A stretch of DNA of 64,000 nucleotides, taken from assembly GCA_958009055.1 (NCBI GenBank), contig OY253654.1:558001-622000 (forward strand). The letters are read 5' to 3'. Of the stretch, positions 44,148 to 55,509 are shown in pieces. Position numbers and translations under genes: made by a program. Position 1 is the stretch's first letter; each line of letters starts with the position of its first letter. The notes under the pieces are model-generated. The model saw only the letters and a program-made list of their open reading frames with translations, was not told the DNA's origin and ran no database searches. This DNA comes from Choricystis sp. odSpoLacu1. Lineage: Eukaryota; Chlorophyta; Trebouxiophyceae.

Positions 44148-46116
44148 TCAGGTCAACTGTGCCGCCGCCGCCGCGTCCTCGTCCACTGCCTGCGCCCGCG
44201 CCTTCTCTACGGCCGCCCCCACGCTCGTGGGCGCGCAGTACGAGAATCCCGCAAAATTGCCGGCCGCCTCGCCCGCCGCGTCGCGCGGCGTCCCAGCGGG
44301 CGAGTCCTCGGGCGCCAGATCAGTCCAAATTGTGTCAAAGTTTTCCACGCTCGCATCATGCCGCAGCGTGGGCCGGAAGGGGGACTCGATGGAGCCCGCT
44401 AGCAGCGCGTTCCACTCGACGCCCGCGAAGAAGGCGTGCGCTTTCACGTCGTCCGACCCGGACGCCCCATACCCCAGCCGCTTGGGCGGCTCCCGCTGCA
44501 GCAGGGCGTGCAGGAGGGACGCCGACTCCCGCGACAGGTAGGGTGGCAGCTTGAGCTTGCCCCCCGTGATCTGGCGCTGGAGTGCCGCGCGCCCCTTTGC
44601 GCGAAACGGGGGCACGCCGCACAACATCTCGTACACCAGCACCCCCACCGACCACCAGTCCACCGCCTTGCCGTGCCCCCTCCCCGCCACAATCTCGGGG
44701 GCCATGTACTCCATCGTCCCAATGAACGAGTTGGCGCGTGGCTCATCGCTCATGCCTCCTTTCGCCAGCCCAAAATCCGTGATCTTGACGTGGCCGCGTG
44801 CGTCCAGCAGCACGTTCTCCGGCTTCAGGTCGCGGTGCACAAAGCCCAGGGTGTGCAGGTGGGAGACGGCCAGCACGAGTTCAGCCGCGTACAGGCGGGC
44901 GAGGTCTTCGCCAAACACGCCCTGCCGGTAGAGCTGAAAGAAGAGGTGCCCCCCCGACACAAAGTCGAGGACCAGGTAGAGCTTGGTGCGCGTCTGAAAG
45001 GAGTAGCGCAGGGTGACGATGTAGGGGTGGAAGACGGCGGTCAGCACGTCGCGCTCGGCGCGCACGTAGTCGCCGTGGTCGCGCGCGAGGACGCGCTCTT
45101 TGCGCATGACCTAGTGTTTATGTGGTAGGGGTTGGGCGTGAGTGGGGGCAAAATGGTGGAGACAAAAAGGCAGAACAAAAACAAACAACGTTGTTTTTCA
45201 CTTGCCACACCATCCCTCTCACTTCTCTCTCACCTTCATCGCGTACACGGCCCCCGTGTCAATCTTGCGCACTTGGAACACTTTGCCAAAGGCGCCCCGT
45301 CCCACGACGGAGAGGAGGGTGAAGTCGTCGGGGCCGACGCGCGCGGAAGCGTCGCCAAGGAGCGCGTCCGGGGCGGGCACCCCCGGCACAGGCGCCGGCG
45401 ATGCAGCGGCGATCGCGGCAGCCGACGCAGACGGTCCCTCCGCGTGGGCGGCCCCGTCCGCCGCGGAGGCGGAGGGGCGGTCGTCGTCGTCGGCAGTGGT
45501 GTCGGCGGTAGCAGGGGCGTCGGCGGGTGCGTCTGCGGCTGCCACCGCCACCGGCAACGCGTCGTCGTCGCCGTCGTCCACGATGTTGATGCGGGGGGAG
45601 GGGACGACGACGGAGCCGACGCGCAGGGTGGGGGGAGGGGCGGGCGAGTCGAGGGCGTGGGTGTGCTGGGAGGAGACCTGTGGTTGAGAGGGTGGGAAGG
45701 CGGATTGAGCGGGGGCCGCCGCCGGGGGGGCTGTGGTTTCTCGCGTGGCACCTCGTGGCACCTCTCCCGCCCCGCCTCCGCTCTCCCGCCCGCCCCCTCC
45801 GACAGACATAGCATGAGCATACACACTCCTCTCCCCCACCAACCAACCAACTCACGCTCGACCGAGGCGACGCGTCGTTGTTGTGCACCGACAAGCGCGG
45901 AAACAGGTCGTCAAACTCCAGGGCGTCGCCGTCGCCGCCGGTGGCGGACGGCGTGCGCACACGGCGGGGGTGCTGCCCCGGCTCGCCGCCGTCGCGGGTG
46001 GTAGCGCGCCCAGGGCGCAGCGGCGGCACGGGCCCGCCGCGGCGCGCGGACGGCGTGGACGCGGGCGCGGACGGCGTCCAGCCGGGAGGGTACCACTCTG
46101 AGGCTTGGGCGTTCAT
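44148..46116 (-). CDS. AGC protein kinase, S6K-like
   Basis: Ser/Thr kinase resembling plant S6 kinases of the TOR-PDK1 pathway. Three exons, all phase 0: 46116-45856, 45677-45234 and 45110-44148 (555 aa). Residues 1-190 are low complexity and acidic, with a possible TOS-like FDDLFPRL. Kinase domain: DFTLLSVVGRGAFGKVFQV (Gly loop), VYAMKVM (Lys), FVHRDLKPENVLL, KITDFGLAKGG, activation loop ANSFIGTMEYMAPE with the PDK1-site Ser in ANSFIGT, and VDWWSVGVLVYEML. The AGC C-terminal tail ends with the hydrophobic motif NFAGFSY (F-x-x-F-S-Y). FDDLF near the N-terminus is inferred as a RAPTOR-binding motif. Confidence 0.92.
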
Positions 46117-46334
46117 GAGTGGAGTGTGTTGTTGTGTTGTGGATGGAAGAGGGAGGCGCGGTCGCGACGCGCGCGCCCCAGGGGGCGGAACCAAAAAAAG
46201 AAACGACGTTGATTCTGGGGTTTCAATGCGTAGTTTTTTTTTTTTTTTTTTTTGTTCGCTTGCGACCACACACCGTGGAGAAAACTCGCGCCGCCCTCTT
46301 GCCACACGGCACACAACACACGGCACACGCCTCT

Positions 46335-46821
46335 ATGCGCCCCGCCGTCTTGCGCCACACCCTCCTTCTCTCCCCAAACCCGACCGCCACCGCGGCCCTG
46401 CTGGCGCGCGGGCTGGGCCTGCGCCTGCGCGGCCCCCAGACGGAACGGTGGGCCGAGCTGGACGCGGGCGGGGGCGCCGTACTGGCTGTGACGGCGTGTG
46501 AGGAGGAGGAGAAGGGAGGAAGTGGGGGTGGCACGGCCGCCCGCCCGCGACTGCGGTCCCCGTTTCTGTGTTTCGCGGTCGGCGACGTGCAGGCCACTGT
46601 CGGCCGGCTGCTGGAGGGGGGCGCCGAGCTGGATGGGCCCATCGAGTACGCGCCGCGTGGAACGGTGAGTGTGTGTGTGGTGATGTGCGGCAGGTGTTGG
46701 TTTTGCCGAAAAAACAAACAATCACCCTCTTTTCTTCCCACCCCAGGTCGCCGCCGTGCGCACGCCCGACGGCCACGTGCTGTCCTTGTTTGAGGCGGAT
46801 GACGCGGCATCAGGAGCATGA
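46335..46821 (+). CDS. VOC/glyoxalase-fold protein
   Basis: Two exons, 46335-46664 and 46747-46821, phase 0 (134 aa). The fold is suggested by paired beta-alpha-beta units: LSPNPTATAALLARGLGL, then WAELDAGGGAVLAVTA, FLCFAVGDVQATVGRLLEGG, and RGTVAAVRTPDGHVLSLFEA, whose final Glu is the usual metal ligand. Length and order match single-domain VOC proteins. The substrate is unknown. An acidic Glu run (CEEEEKGG) interrupts the middle. It shares a 218-bp divergent promoter with the S6K-like gene, which contains a run of 20 T (46234-46253). Confidence 0.7.
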
Positions 46822-46876
46822 GGAGGAGGTTTTCTATAGGGCACTGCTTTAACTTTTGTTTTAACACGCGAAGAAT

Positions 46877-48064
46877 CTAGATCACAACACGGCCCGCCAC
46901 CGCCGCAAACCGGTCAAAGTCTCCCCCAAACGCGGCCCTCAGCGCGGGGGAGCGTGTCCATGCGTTGGCAGCGGCGGCCGCGCGTGACGCGGGCGGCAGT
47001 GCACGCTGGGGCGGCGCACGAGGGGCGGGCTTGGGAGCCGCAGGTGGTGGCGCGGTCGCGCGCGCAGGAGCGGTGGTTGGCGGTGGCGGTGCGGTCGCAC
47101 GCGCAGGAGCGGTGGTCGGCGGGGGCGGCGCCGCCGGCGCACCGTCCCCAAACGTCGCCCAAAAGCTGCCGCTGGAGGCAGCCGGCGGCGGCACAGCTGC
47201 CGGTGACACCTGCACCAACGGTGGCGCCGGAGAGGCGACACCGCCACCCCCACGCTGCCGCCTGTCTCTGACGGCGCGCCACTCGTCGCGCGCCGCGTTT
47301 AGGTCGTCCACCGCGGCCAGCAGGGACGCGAGGGCGGCCGGGTCGCCGGGGCCGCCGCCGCTGGCCACCGCGTCCCGCACGCGGCGCGCCCACCTGGCGG
47401 CGGAGTCTTCCAGGGCGTCGGCGGTGGGGAGAGGGGTGGCAGGGTCGGCGGCGGCGGCGCGCAGACGGGCGGCCGCCTCGGTGAGGCGCGGCACGGCGGC
47501 GGTGGCAGCGTCAGCATCGACATCCACGTCGCCACCAGCAGCGGCAGCCGCTGCAGCGGTGGAAAGGGACAGATAATTAAAACCGTAGTCGAAGCCGCGT
47601 GCGAAGGGAGCGCCAGCGCCGCGCGTCGCGGCGTCCCGAGCGCGCCGCGCGCCCGCACTGGGCGCGGGCAGCGCCCTTCCCCCACTCACACCAGCCGCTG
47701 CATCTCTCGCGCGCGCACCCAGGCCTTCATCCGCGTAGGCGTTCCCCCAGTCGACCAGGGCCTGGGCAGCGGCGGGTGGCGCAGTCTGCGCTGCGGCCGC
47801 GACAGCACCACACCACCCGTCCGCAGCCAGAGCCGCACGCAACGTCGACCCACCATTCAACGCCAGCGTGTCCAGCGTGGTGAGTGCCGTCAGAACAGGG
47901 GCCAGCGAGTCACTCACCAAGCCGCTCCGCAGCTCGCTGGCGATGGTGGTCGGCAAGCGCCCCGCCGCGCGCGCGTCGGAGCACGCGGCCTGGAGAGCAT
48001 CCCAGTCGACGCGCGTGGGGGCGGATGTGGCAGTGCGCCCGCCGCCGCGTGGCCTGCGAAACAT
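46877..48064 (-). CDS. VHS-like domain protein with Pro/Ala repeats
   Basis: Single exon, 395 aa. Residues 20-120 form a helical superhelix resembling VHS/ENTH domains (WDALQAACSDARAAG, LAPVLTALTTLDTLALNGG, TLRAALAADGW, AQALVDWGNAYADE), as in TOM1-like ubiquitin-sorting proteins. A central helical section (ARWARRVRDAVASGGG, DDLNAARDEWRAVRDRRQR) could be a GAT-like bundle. The tail is Pro/Ala-rich with SGSFWATFGDG (a possible clathrin/AP-binding DxF-like site) and two copies of a 13-residue repeat. An endosomal sorting role is inferred from the fold only. It converges with the VOC gene. Confidence 0.6.
   Translation of the reverse strand: MFRRPRGGGRTATSAPTRVDWDALQAACSDARAAGRLPTTIASELRSGLVSDSLAPVLTALTTLDTLALNGGSTLRAALAADGWCGAVAAAAQTAPPAAAQALVDWGNAYADEGLGARARDAAAGVSGGRALPAPSAGARRARDAATRGAGAPFARGFDYGFNYLSLSTAAAAAAAGGDVDVDADAATAAVPRLTEAAARLRAAAADPATPLPTADALEDSAARWARRVRDAVASGGGPGDPAALASLLAAVDDLNAARDEWRAVRDRRQRGGGGVASPAPPLVQVSPAAVPPPAASSGSFWATFGDGAPAAPPPPTTAPARATAPPPPTTAPARATAPPPAAPKPAPRAPPQRALPPASRAAAAANAWTRSPALRAAFGGDFDRFAAVAGRVVI
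47052..47129 (-). repeat. 39-bp tandem repeat inside the VHS-like gene
   Basis: Two near-identical 39-bp copies encode PPPPTTAPARATA twice in the linker. In-frame duplication in a disordered region; copy number may vary. Confidence 0.75.
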
Positions 48065-48190
48065 GGTTGTTTGGAGGGCGGTGGTGTCGAAACTGGGGTC
48101 GATGTGAGATTGATTTTTTTCGTCACTCTTCGCGACGCCCTCCACATCGCGCCTCCTCCCCCGCCTCCACCCTCCCACCACACACACACC

Positions 48191-50343
48191 ATGCAGCGCG
48201 CTGTGGTGATCATCGCGCTGCTGGCGGCCGTGTCTGCTGCATCGCAGGTGAGCAAGTCTGCTGTGCACGTCGCGATCGGGCTCCCCTCTCAATGCATCGA
48301 CGCTCACCTCTCCCCCCCTCTCTCTCTCCAGCCCTTCACCGACGCCGACCGGGCCACCATCAAAAAGTACTTGACCGGGCAGACCCTGACCAACCTGTGA
48401 GTGGAGGTGTTTGAGTGTGGGGAGAGAGGGCGTGGCGCAAAAAGCGCAAGCTCGCGCGTCGGCCCCGCTTCCCGCTCTCACTGACCCACCCCTCTCCCAC
48501 CCTCCCCACCAGCTCCCCCCTCGACGCCGCCGACACCGTCGCCGCTCTGACGTCCCTGGGCTCCCCGCCTCCCGCCTCCTCCATCTGCGCCGCGGCGGCA
48601 GCGGCGTCGCCTCCGCTGGATGCCGCGTCGGCCGCGGGCGTCGCCCGCCTGCTGGCCGCGGGCGCCTGCCCCACCGACACCTCCGCCGCCACCGCGGCCG
48701 CGGCCGCCATCGGGGCTGCTCTGCAATCTGGCACCGTGGCCGGCGTGCACGCGGGCGTGGTTGGGGGGGCGGCGCTCATTGCTGTTAAAGCTGCCGCTGC
48801 GCCGACGCCCGCCGCTCTTGCCACCGCGCTCGACACGCTCACCCCACTCAAACGCACCGGTGGCGCCTACGCCGACGCCGAGGACGCCCCTCCCTCCGCC
48901 CTGGCCGGCGCCCGCGTGGCTGAAGCCGCGGCCGCCGCGCGTGGCGCGCGCGCGTCGGTGCCGGCTGGTCTCGACACGGCCGCGCGCCGCCTGCTCCCCG
49001 GCGCGACCCCCACCACCGGCGGCGCCCTGCCTGGCGACACCGATGCGTTGGCGGTGGCCACGTCCCTCATCCCTGTGGCTGTGGCGGCGGGTGACGCGGC
49101 TGCTGGGTCGTCGCTGGCGTCCTTTGTTGTGGCCGCCAAGGCCGCTGCCACCTCCTCGCCGCGCCGCGCGGCCGCGATCTTGGCCGCCCTGGACGCCGCC
49201 TCCAACCTCATCCCCACCTCCCTGCGCGTCGACCCCGCCTCCGTCGCCGTCGACGCGGGCGGCCGCGTGCGCGTGGAGGTGACGTCCGCCCTCGGCGGCG
49301 GCCCCGCGCTCGGCGTGTCGTCCGTGTCTGCTGCCCTCACCTCCGCCGTCGATGGCGCCGTCATCGCTCCCAGCGTGACTCTGCACGCTGAACCCGGGTC
49401 CGACGATTACACGTTTGACTTGAGCAGAGCTGTGCGGGGCGTGGCGGGCAGCTATGACGCCGTCGTCACCGCCACTGGCTCTGGCGGCGCCGTCCTCGGC
49501 GTCACGACCGCCCGCGTCGCCCTCGTGCAGGTCATCTCATTCACCTCTGGCTCGGCCGGCATCACGGGCGGGGCTATTGGTGTTGACGTGGAGGACGTGG
49601 CCGTGGGCAAGACCCTGCCCGGCCTCCCGCTCGCGCTGTCCGAGGGCGGCCGCTTTAAGGCCACCGTGACGGCCGCCTCCGACGGGAGCCCCGCCGACCT
49701 GGCCGCCTTTGGCGCCCTGCTGACCCACACGGGGAATGGTGCCACCGCGTACGTGGCGGGTGGTCCCGGCGCGGTGCGCGCGGGCGCGTCCAAACCGCCG
49801 CGCGGGGAGTACACTGTTTCCTTCTCCGCGGCGGATGCCGCCGCCGCGGGGGCGACGGCGGGCGGGGACTACACCGTCAGGCTGGTCGGTGGCGGCGCCA
49901 CTGGCCAGGGCGTGGAATGGAGGGTTGCCTCCGTCTCGCTCTTGACGAGCGACGCCCCGGCGCCCCCCTCCTTGGGCCCTCTGCCCACCATCGACCACCA
50001 GTTCAGGCCGCCCGCCAAGCGCGCCCCCGTGGTCATCGCCCTCGTGTTCTCGGCTCTGACTGCCGCCCCGCTGGCGTTGCTGGCGGTCGCGCTGCGTGCC
50101 ACGGGCGCCAACTTCAAGGGTTTCCCCGCCCCCGGCACCCCCGAACGCACCGCCACCCTGGCCTTCCACGCCGGCCTAGGCGCCGTGCTGGCCCTGTACG
50201 GCGTGTTCTGGGCGCGGCTCAACCTGCTGCAGCTGGCGACGCCGCTGGCGGTGGTGGGGGGCGCGACCGCAATCGCGGGGCACAAAGCGCTGGCCGCGCA
50301 CGCGGCGGCGAGGGCGGTCAAGGGGGCGCGCAAGGTGGAGTGA
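48191..50343 (+). CDS. RPN2: Ribophorin II (oligosaccharyltransferase subunit, SWP1)
   Basis: ER-membrane subunit of the N-glycosylation oligosaccharyltransferase. Three exons: 48191-48247, 48332-48396 and 48513-50343 (650 aa). Exon 1 is a signal peptide (MQRAVVIIALLAAVSAASQ). The lumenal region starts PFTDADRATIKKYL and is Ala/Val-rich with beta-sandwich segments. The C-terminal membrane part is characteristic: GPLPTIDHQFRPPAKRAPVV, then three hydrophobic helices (LVFSALTAAPLALLAVAL; AVLALYGVFWARLNLLQL; a final GGATAIAGHKALA helix). Order and total length (about 630-690 aa) fit ribophorin II. It is divergent from the VHS-like gene, 126 bp apart. Confidence 0.9.
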
Positions 50344-50484
50344 GTGGTTGTGTGTGGGAGAGAGAGAGCGCAGCAGAGAGTGTGTGGGGGGGTTCGCAAG
50401 CGTGTGATCTTTGCCACCACCCTTTTTTCTTTTTACACCCCTTTCTCCCCCTTCCCAACCCTCCCTCTCCGCCTGACATCTCCC

Positions 50485-51174
50485 TCAACCCCATTCGTCG
50501 TACCGCCTCGAGGCACGACTCCCGTCATCCGACGACCGCAGTGCCGGCAACATGAGCCTCTGGCATGCCTCGATGAAACCGTCTGGCGGCGGGCCAGGCC
50601 GCTGCCGCGAAAACCACGGCTCCCCAATCCCCACGTTGACGAGCGACAGCAGCAGCGCCCGCGCGCGCGTCGCGAACTCGGCCGCGGTCGGCGCGCCGGC
50701 CAAGTCCGTCGTGTCCCACTCGAGCGTCAAGTCCCCGATAAACAACTCACGCAATGCCGGCAGGCCAACCCCGCCAACAAACAGCTCCGCCAGGTAAACG
50801 ATGGGCGACCACGAGCGCGGGCAACCAATCACGAGCTTCCGTAAACGCGCTCGCGCCACCAGCGACCGCAGGTTGATGGGTGATTGATCGTGCGCACAGG
50901 GCGACACCTCCACAAAAATCACCAGGCGCGCCGCGTCGGCGTGGGCCAGGGTGGACACACCCACCCGCAGCTCAGAGCTCGCCAGACGCACCCAGTCAGC
51001 GACGTGGCCCCAACTGCGGCACACGGAGCGCAGCACGCCGTAGGTGTGGCGGGCGGGGTCGGCGGAGTGGATGACGCGGTCGACGCGGACGTCTGACTAG
51101 AGCAGGCGCCCAAAAATCTCGTGCAGCACGTCGTCCGGTAGGTCGTCAAACGTGACGGGGGCGCGGTGGGCCAT
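50485..51174 (-). pseudogene. F-box/LRR-like gene interrupted by in-frame TAG
   Basis: From the ATG at 51174 the frame reads an F-box start (VTFDDLPDDVLHEIFGRLL), then TAG at 51099-51097, then continues in the same frame without another stop to 50485. The continuation includes the second half of an F-box (VLRSVCRSWGHVADWVRL) and Leu-rich segments (LRSLVARARLRKLVIG, GLPALRELFIGDLTLEW). About 20 residues separate GRLL and VLRSVC, longer than in ordinary F-boxes, so an insertion may have brought in the stop. No GT lies between GRLL and the TAG that would let a normal intron remove it while keeping the F-box. F-box proteins are SCF ubiquitin-ligase adaptors. Readings: nonsense allele, pseudogene or readthrough. 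Confidence 0.6.
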
Positions 51175-51421
51175 AGTGTGGGTGTGTGGGTTTGGGGTGG
51201 GTGGGGCGGGTTGGGTGCGGGTTTGGCGTGTGGGTGGGTGGGTGAGGAAAAAAACGACGAGCGAAGAGTGAGTCGGCGACGACGCGTTAATGCTTTTTGT
51301 TTTTGCTGTCTCCTCCCCCAACCTCCCCCCACCCTCAATTGTGCCGCGCCCTCAAGTTTTTGATTTTACACACGCGCCTCCACGCACACGATAAGAAGCA
51401 ACATCCCCTCTTGTTTCGTTT

Positions 51422-53095
51422 TCAGTCGTTCGACCGACCCGCCCCCACCAGAATCTGAAACGGCACGTCCACGTGCATGTGGTCGTCCGGGCACTTCATG
51501 GGGTCGCGATCACTCTCAAACAGCTCCACCAGGCGGGTGAGCAGCAGGGCGGGCTCCCCGATGGCCCCCATCTCTGCTTCATCCCAGCGCGCGACCGGCT
51601 TGAGGTGTGCACCCGATCCCATCACAAACGCGTGGCGCGCGGTCTTGGCCTCCGCCAGGGTCAGAGGGCGGCGCGAGACGGATGTAATGTCGTCGCGCAG
51701 GTCGGGGCATTGGTCAAGCCACTGCGAGGAGAGGAGGGAAGGGTGTGGATGGGGGGTGAAGGTCGGTCAAAAACGAATGAGTGTTGATTGATGCTTCGCC
51801 GCCACCTCTCTCTCTTCTCTCTGTCTTCAATGCGGTCAGTATAGCGACGTTGTTGTTTTTAGTATCGCTCAGCGGAAATGTTTGTTTTTTTCCCGGGTCG
51901 GTCGAAAGATGGTGTTTTGTAAAAACGAGGTCTCATCGTTCCGCGAAAGAGAGTGGAGAGGGCGCGCACAGGCGTGCACCGCGTGTGGAATGCGGGAGCA
52001 CACACGCGTGTGTGGCAGCGCCCAAACACTCTGCCTCCCCCCACAACCTCCCCCCACTTACCCTCGGCACCAGCTCCAGCACGCGCGCCGCGGTGCACGA
52101 CGCCAGCCCCACATCGGCGGGAGGCACCACCAGCTCCCCCTGCTTGGTGATAACGCCCACCGCCACGGTGGACCCGTCGGTGACGAAGCCGTCGCGGTTG
52201 ACGAAGATGGCGTGGTCAAAGCCGGCGTCCTCCGCCTCCATCTGGGCCAGCACGTTGCGGAGGTAGTTGGTGGACTTTATGGTGGCGAAGGGAGCATCAG
52301 GCGCGAAGACAGAGGTCGCAGTGTAGAGGGTGCACCCTGGGATCTCGTGGTCCGGGGAGACGACGGTCTCCGTTTTGTAGGCCATCGCAAAAAGTGATGG
52401 TTTCGCACAAGCACGTGGCGTCAGGCTCAACCCCCCCCTCCCCGCGGCCAGCCAGTAGCGAACGTGGCCGTCCAGGGCGCGCCCCGCGGCCGCCGTCTCG
52501 AGGACGACGCGGCGCACCTGCGACCGGGTGCAGGGGAGTTCAAGGCGCGCGGCTTCTGCGGATGCAAAGAAGCGGGCCAAGTGGGCCTCCAAATCGTACG
52601 CACATCCCTCAATGATCTCCACCGTGTCAAACACGGCGTGGCCGCGGTGGAAGCCGTGGTCGTCGGCGTGGACGACAAAGAGGCCGGGCTCCGTGGTGAC
52701 GCCGCCCAGTTCTGACGAGTAGAACGCGGTCAGGCTGACGGCGTGGGGCGGGGTGAAGGAGGTCGCGAGAGTGTCGACGACCTGGGAGTGTTGGTGTGTG
52801 GGGAAGGGGTTGGACGGGGACGGGTCGGCGTCGGCCCCGACCGGCGGCATGCGTGTTCCTGGCGGCTTGCCCTGGCCGCGCCCATTCCTCCCACCCTCTC
52901 CTCCACCTCCGCCCTCCTCTTGACACTGACCTCTTGAGGTTTCAGCTGAGCAATGGGCCAGGACTCTGGGAAGGGAGGAGGCGCATACGGCTTGGAAACG
53001 GCGCAGGCCGACTGCGGCCGCCGGCGGTGGGTAGCGCGGGGGGCGCGCCCGACGGTGGGAGCCGCCCTCACACACCGGCACGTGGTGTGCGACAT
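51422..53095 (-). CDS. Aminodeoxychorismate lyase / D-amino acid transaminase-like (PLP fold IV)
   Basis: Plastid PLP enzyme similar to plant ADCL (pABA for folate), a branch that also includes D-amino acid and branched-chain transaminases. Three exons, phase 0: 53095-52931, 52781-52062 and 51721-51422 (394 aa). Exon 1 is a transit peptide ending ESWPIAQLKPQE. Core: VHADDHGFHRGHAVFDTVEI, YDLEAHLARFFASAEAA, RYWLAAGRGGLSLTP, the catalytic Lys in ATIKSTNYLRNVLAQMEAED, and ASCTAARVLELVPR. Exon 3 carries FVMGSGAHLKPVARWDE and DHMHVDVPFQILVG. The segment HRGHAVFDT and the GTLP-like tail match plant ADCL best. One 5' splice site is GTAAGT and one GTCAGT. Exact substrate is inferred. Confidence 0.88.
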
Positions 53096-53245
53096 CGTGT
53101 GGAGTGGCGTGCGCGGGTCAGTAGCGTTTAAACACGGAGCGCTGTGCCACCCAACCCCGCGACGCCGTGAGTTGTGAATGAGGAAGAAAACGACACACTC
53201 ACTTAGCCTTTTTTCACCGCGCGGCGCCAGTCACTTTTCCTCATT

Positions 53246-53742
53246 ATGCGTCTCACACTGACCGCACCAACGTGCACACGTGTTCCCACCCCGCAGCGGC
53301 CGGCCGCCCCGCCCCGGCGGTGTGCACCGCCCGCCCGCGAATTTATCGCACCGCGCGCCACGCCTCCCACCACGCCACCGCCGGCAGACGACGTTGAAAC
53401 CGACGACGACGAGGAGGGCCTGGCCCTTGAAGACGACTGGGTGGTGGGTTGGGGTGGAATGCGCACGGAGGAGAGAGAGACGGAGGGCGGCACAACTGGC
53501 TTTCAGACCCACACTTTTCCTTCCCACTCCAGGTCTCCGGCACCGCCAACGACTCCATCACCTCCAACACCGCCCTCGGCCGCGCCGTCGCCTCCGCCTG
53601 CGAAGAGTTGGAAGTGCTGGCCGACCTGGAGCGCGACGCGGCCGACCGCGCGGCCGCGCTGCTGCGCAAGCTGGGCTACCGGGGCGCCCTGCTGGACCGG
53701 GAGCCACCAGGGGGTGGTGGTGATGTGGAGGAGAGTGTGTGA
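53246..53742 (+). CDS. Small protein with acidic motif and coiled coil, unknown
   Basis: Two exons, 53246-53443 and 53533-53742, phase 0 (135 aa; the splice donor could also be 53441, one codon shorter). The N-terminal 40 residues are Arg/Pro/Thr-rich and resemble a plastid or mitochondrial targeting sequence. An acidic block (DDVETDDDEEGLALEDDWV) leads into a helical C-terminus (LGRAVASACEELEVLADLER, then AADRAAALLRKLGYRGALLD) likely to be a coiled coil. The family is not recognised. It is divergent from the ADCL-like gene by 150 bp. Confidence 0.55.
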
Positions 53743-53953
53743 AGCGGGTGATCGCGCTACCTGTGATTTTTGTGTGTACAGAAACGCAGCAAACCTTTAC
53801 GCTAGCCAGAACGAGAGAACAAAAGAGGCATTCGCTCTCTCTCACGCGCGCCACGCGCCTCACAAAGCGCACACGCACACACGCCGTGCAACACCAGACC
53901 CAAACCGCCGCGACGGTCACGGCGAGAGCGCCAGGAACACCCCTTCTGCGCCC

Positions 53954-55428
53954 ATGCGCTCGTCTGGCGGCGTGCTCACGCGCGCGCACCCGCTCAACCT
54001 GGCGGCCACCCTGGTGGCAGGGTTGCTGACGTCTCGGTGAGTAGGACGAGTGACAGGGATGGGGAGGACAGGTGTGGGCGTGACAGGAGAGCGAGCGCAA
54101 TGTGACGACCGATCCCCCCCCCCCTTCCCCAAACCAGCCTGTCGCTGCCCGCCTACTGGCTGGCCGGCGTCCATCTCTACCGCCCCGCCGCCGCCCCCAC
54201 AGACGGCTCGGCCTCCCCCTCCCCCACCCGCCTCTCCGGCGCCGCCCGCCGCAGAGCCGCCCGGGCCGACGTCCCCCTCGGCGGAGCAGAGGCGGTCGGC
54301 CGCGTCGCGGCGCTGCCTACTACACTCAAGCAGTCCGACTTTTATGGCGACTGGGAGCTGGTGGTGACCGCAGTGGCTGCGTTAGCTGCCAACGCGGTGG
54401 TGGATGCAGCGCGAGGTGTGAGTGGCGGCAAGGCCGACGCGCGTGCGAGCGCAGTCGTCGCCGCGTGCGCTGCTGTAGCCGCCCTGTTGGCCCTCGCCCG
54501 CAGCGAGATCGTGCAGGCCGCCTTTGTCAAGGCTCGTGCTTGGAAACCGCTGGCTGCCGTTGTGGGCGGTGGCGCGGCGGCGGCAGCGTTGGCGCTCTGT
54601 GTCCCCGCCTGGCTGGCGCCCCCCGCGCCACTCACCGCTCTGGCCACCGCCGCGACGCGCGCCCTGTACATCGCCACCGAGATCGTGGTGACACCCTCTG
54701 CGGGCCTGGGCGCAGCCTTGCTGTCGCTGCCAGCCGGCCTCGCCACCGCGCTGCTGCTGCCCGCTGCCGCGCGCGTCGCGCGCGCCGCTGACCTCACCCT
54801 CCACCCGCCCGCCTGGGGGAATGCCTGGCTGCGGGCGCCGCCTGTGGCTGCTACCGTCACCCGCCTGGCGCTGGCTGCCCCCGCGGTGTCCATGCTGGCG
54901 TGGTCCCCGCTTGCCGCGCGCGTGTGGACAGACGCCCCGTCCTCCCTGGCCGCTGCCACCCTCATCACAGCCGGCGCCGCCGCCATCGCGGCCTCCCGCA
55001 CCATCGTTTCAGGAGGCGCGGGCGGCTCCCTCGTCATCTGGTACACGCGCAAGCACGGCTGGACGCGCGGCGGCGTGGGCAGCGCGGGCACGCCCGCTGC
55101 GTCCACCGCCGCGGCCGCGAGAGAGGGAGAGCTAGTCCGCCTCTCCACCGGCCTCATCAACGTGTTTGTCGTCAAGCGAGCCGTGGAGGTGGGCGGGGTA
55201 GGCCTGCTCCTGGCCAGCTTGGGTGTGCTGTCCGTGGCGGCGGGCGCAGTTGGCCACGCAACAGCCGCCGGCGCCGCTGCCTGGCTGGGCGGGTGGTGCG
55301 TGACGGTGTGGGGCTTAGCGCTGGCGTGGAGTCTGCTGCTGTTCAGGATCGGGTACTTGAATGATGTGCCGGGGAGGCAGGTCGGGTTAAAGGAGAGAGG
55401 AGTTGAGGGAAGACACGCCAAAGAGTGA
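53954..55428 (+). CDS. Multi-pass membrane protein, TMEM161-like
   Basis: Two exons, 53954-54036 and 54138-55428, phase 2 (457 aa). About eight hydrophobic segments can be counted, beginning with LNLAATLVAGLLTSRLSLPA. After an Arg-rich loop, LPTTLKQSDFYGDWELVVTA and AVAALAANAVVDAAR recall the conserved WLVDF-type helix of TMEM161 proteins; later segments include LTLHPPAWGNAWLRAPPVAA followed by a helix, and FVVKRAVEVGGVGLLLASLG. Similarity is by pattern only. TMEM161 function is poorly known. The C-terminus is hydrophilic (NDVPGRQVGLKERGVE). The gene starts about 210 bp after the previous stop, same strand. Confidence 0.5.
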
Positions 55429-55509
55429 AACACACTATCCTTTCCAATTGGCGCGCGTGTCTCCATCACCAGGGCGCTCCCTCCCTCTGAGGACACGCCA
55501 CATGCCTCA

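Noticed and set aside
46234..46253. Run of 20 T read as a poly(A) insertion from a retroelement
   Set aside because: It lies in a short divergent promoter with no target-site duplication or element sequence next to it.
51097..51174. Short 33-nt intron removing the TAG in the F-box gene
   Set aside because: It would delete the conserved VLHEIFGRLL helix of the F-box.
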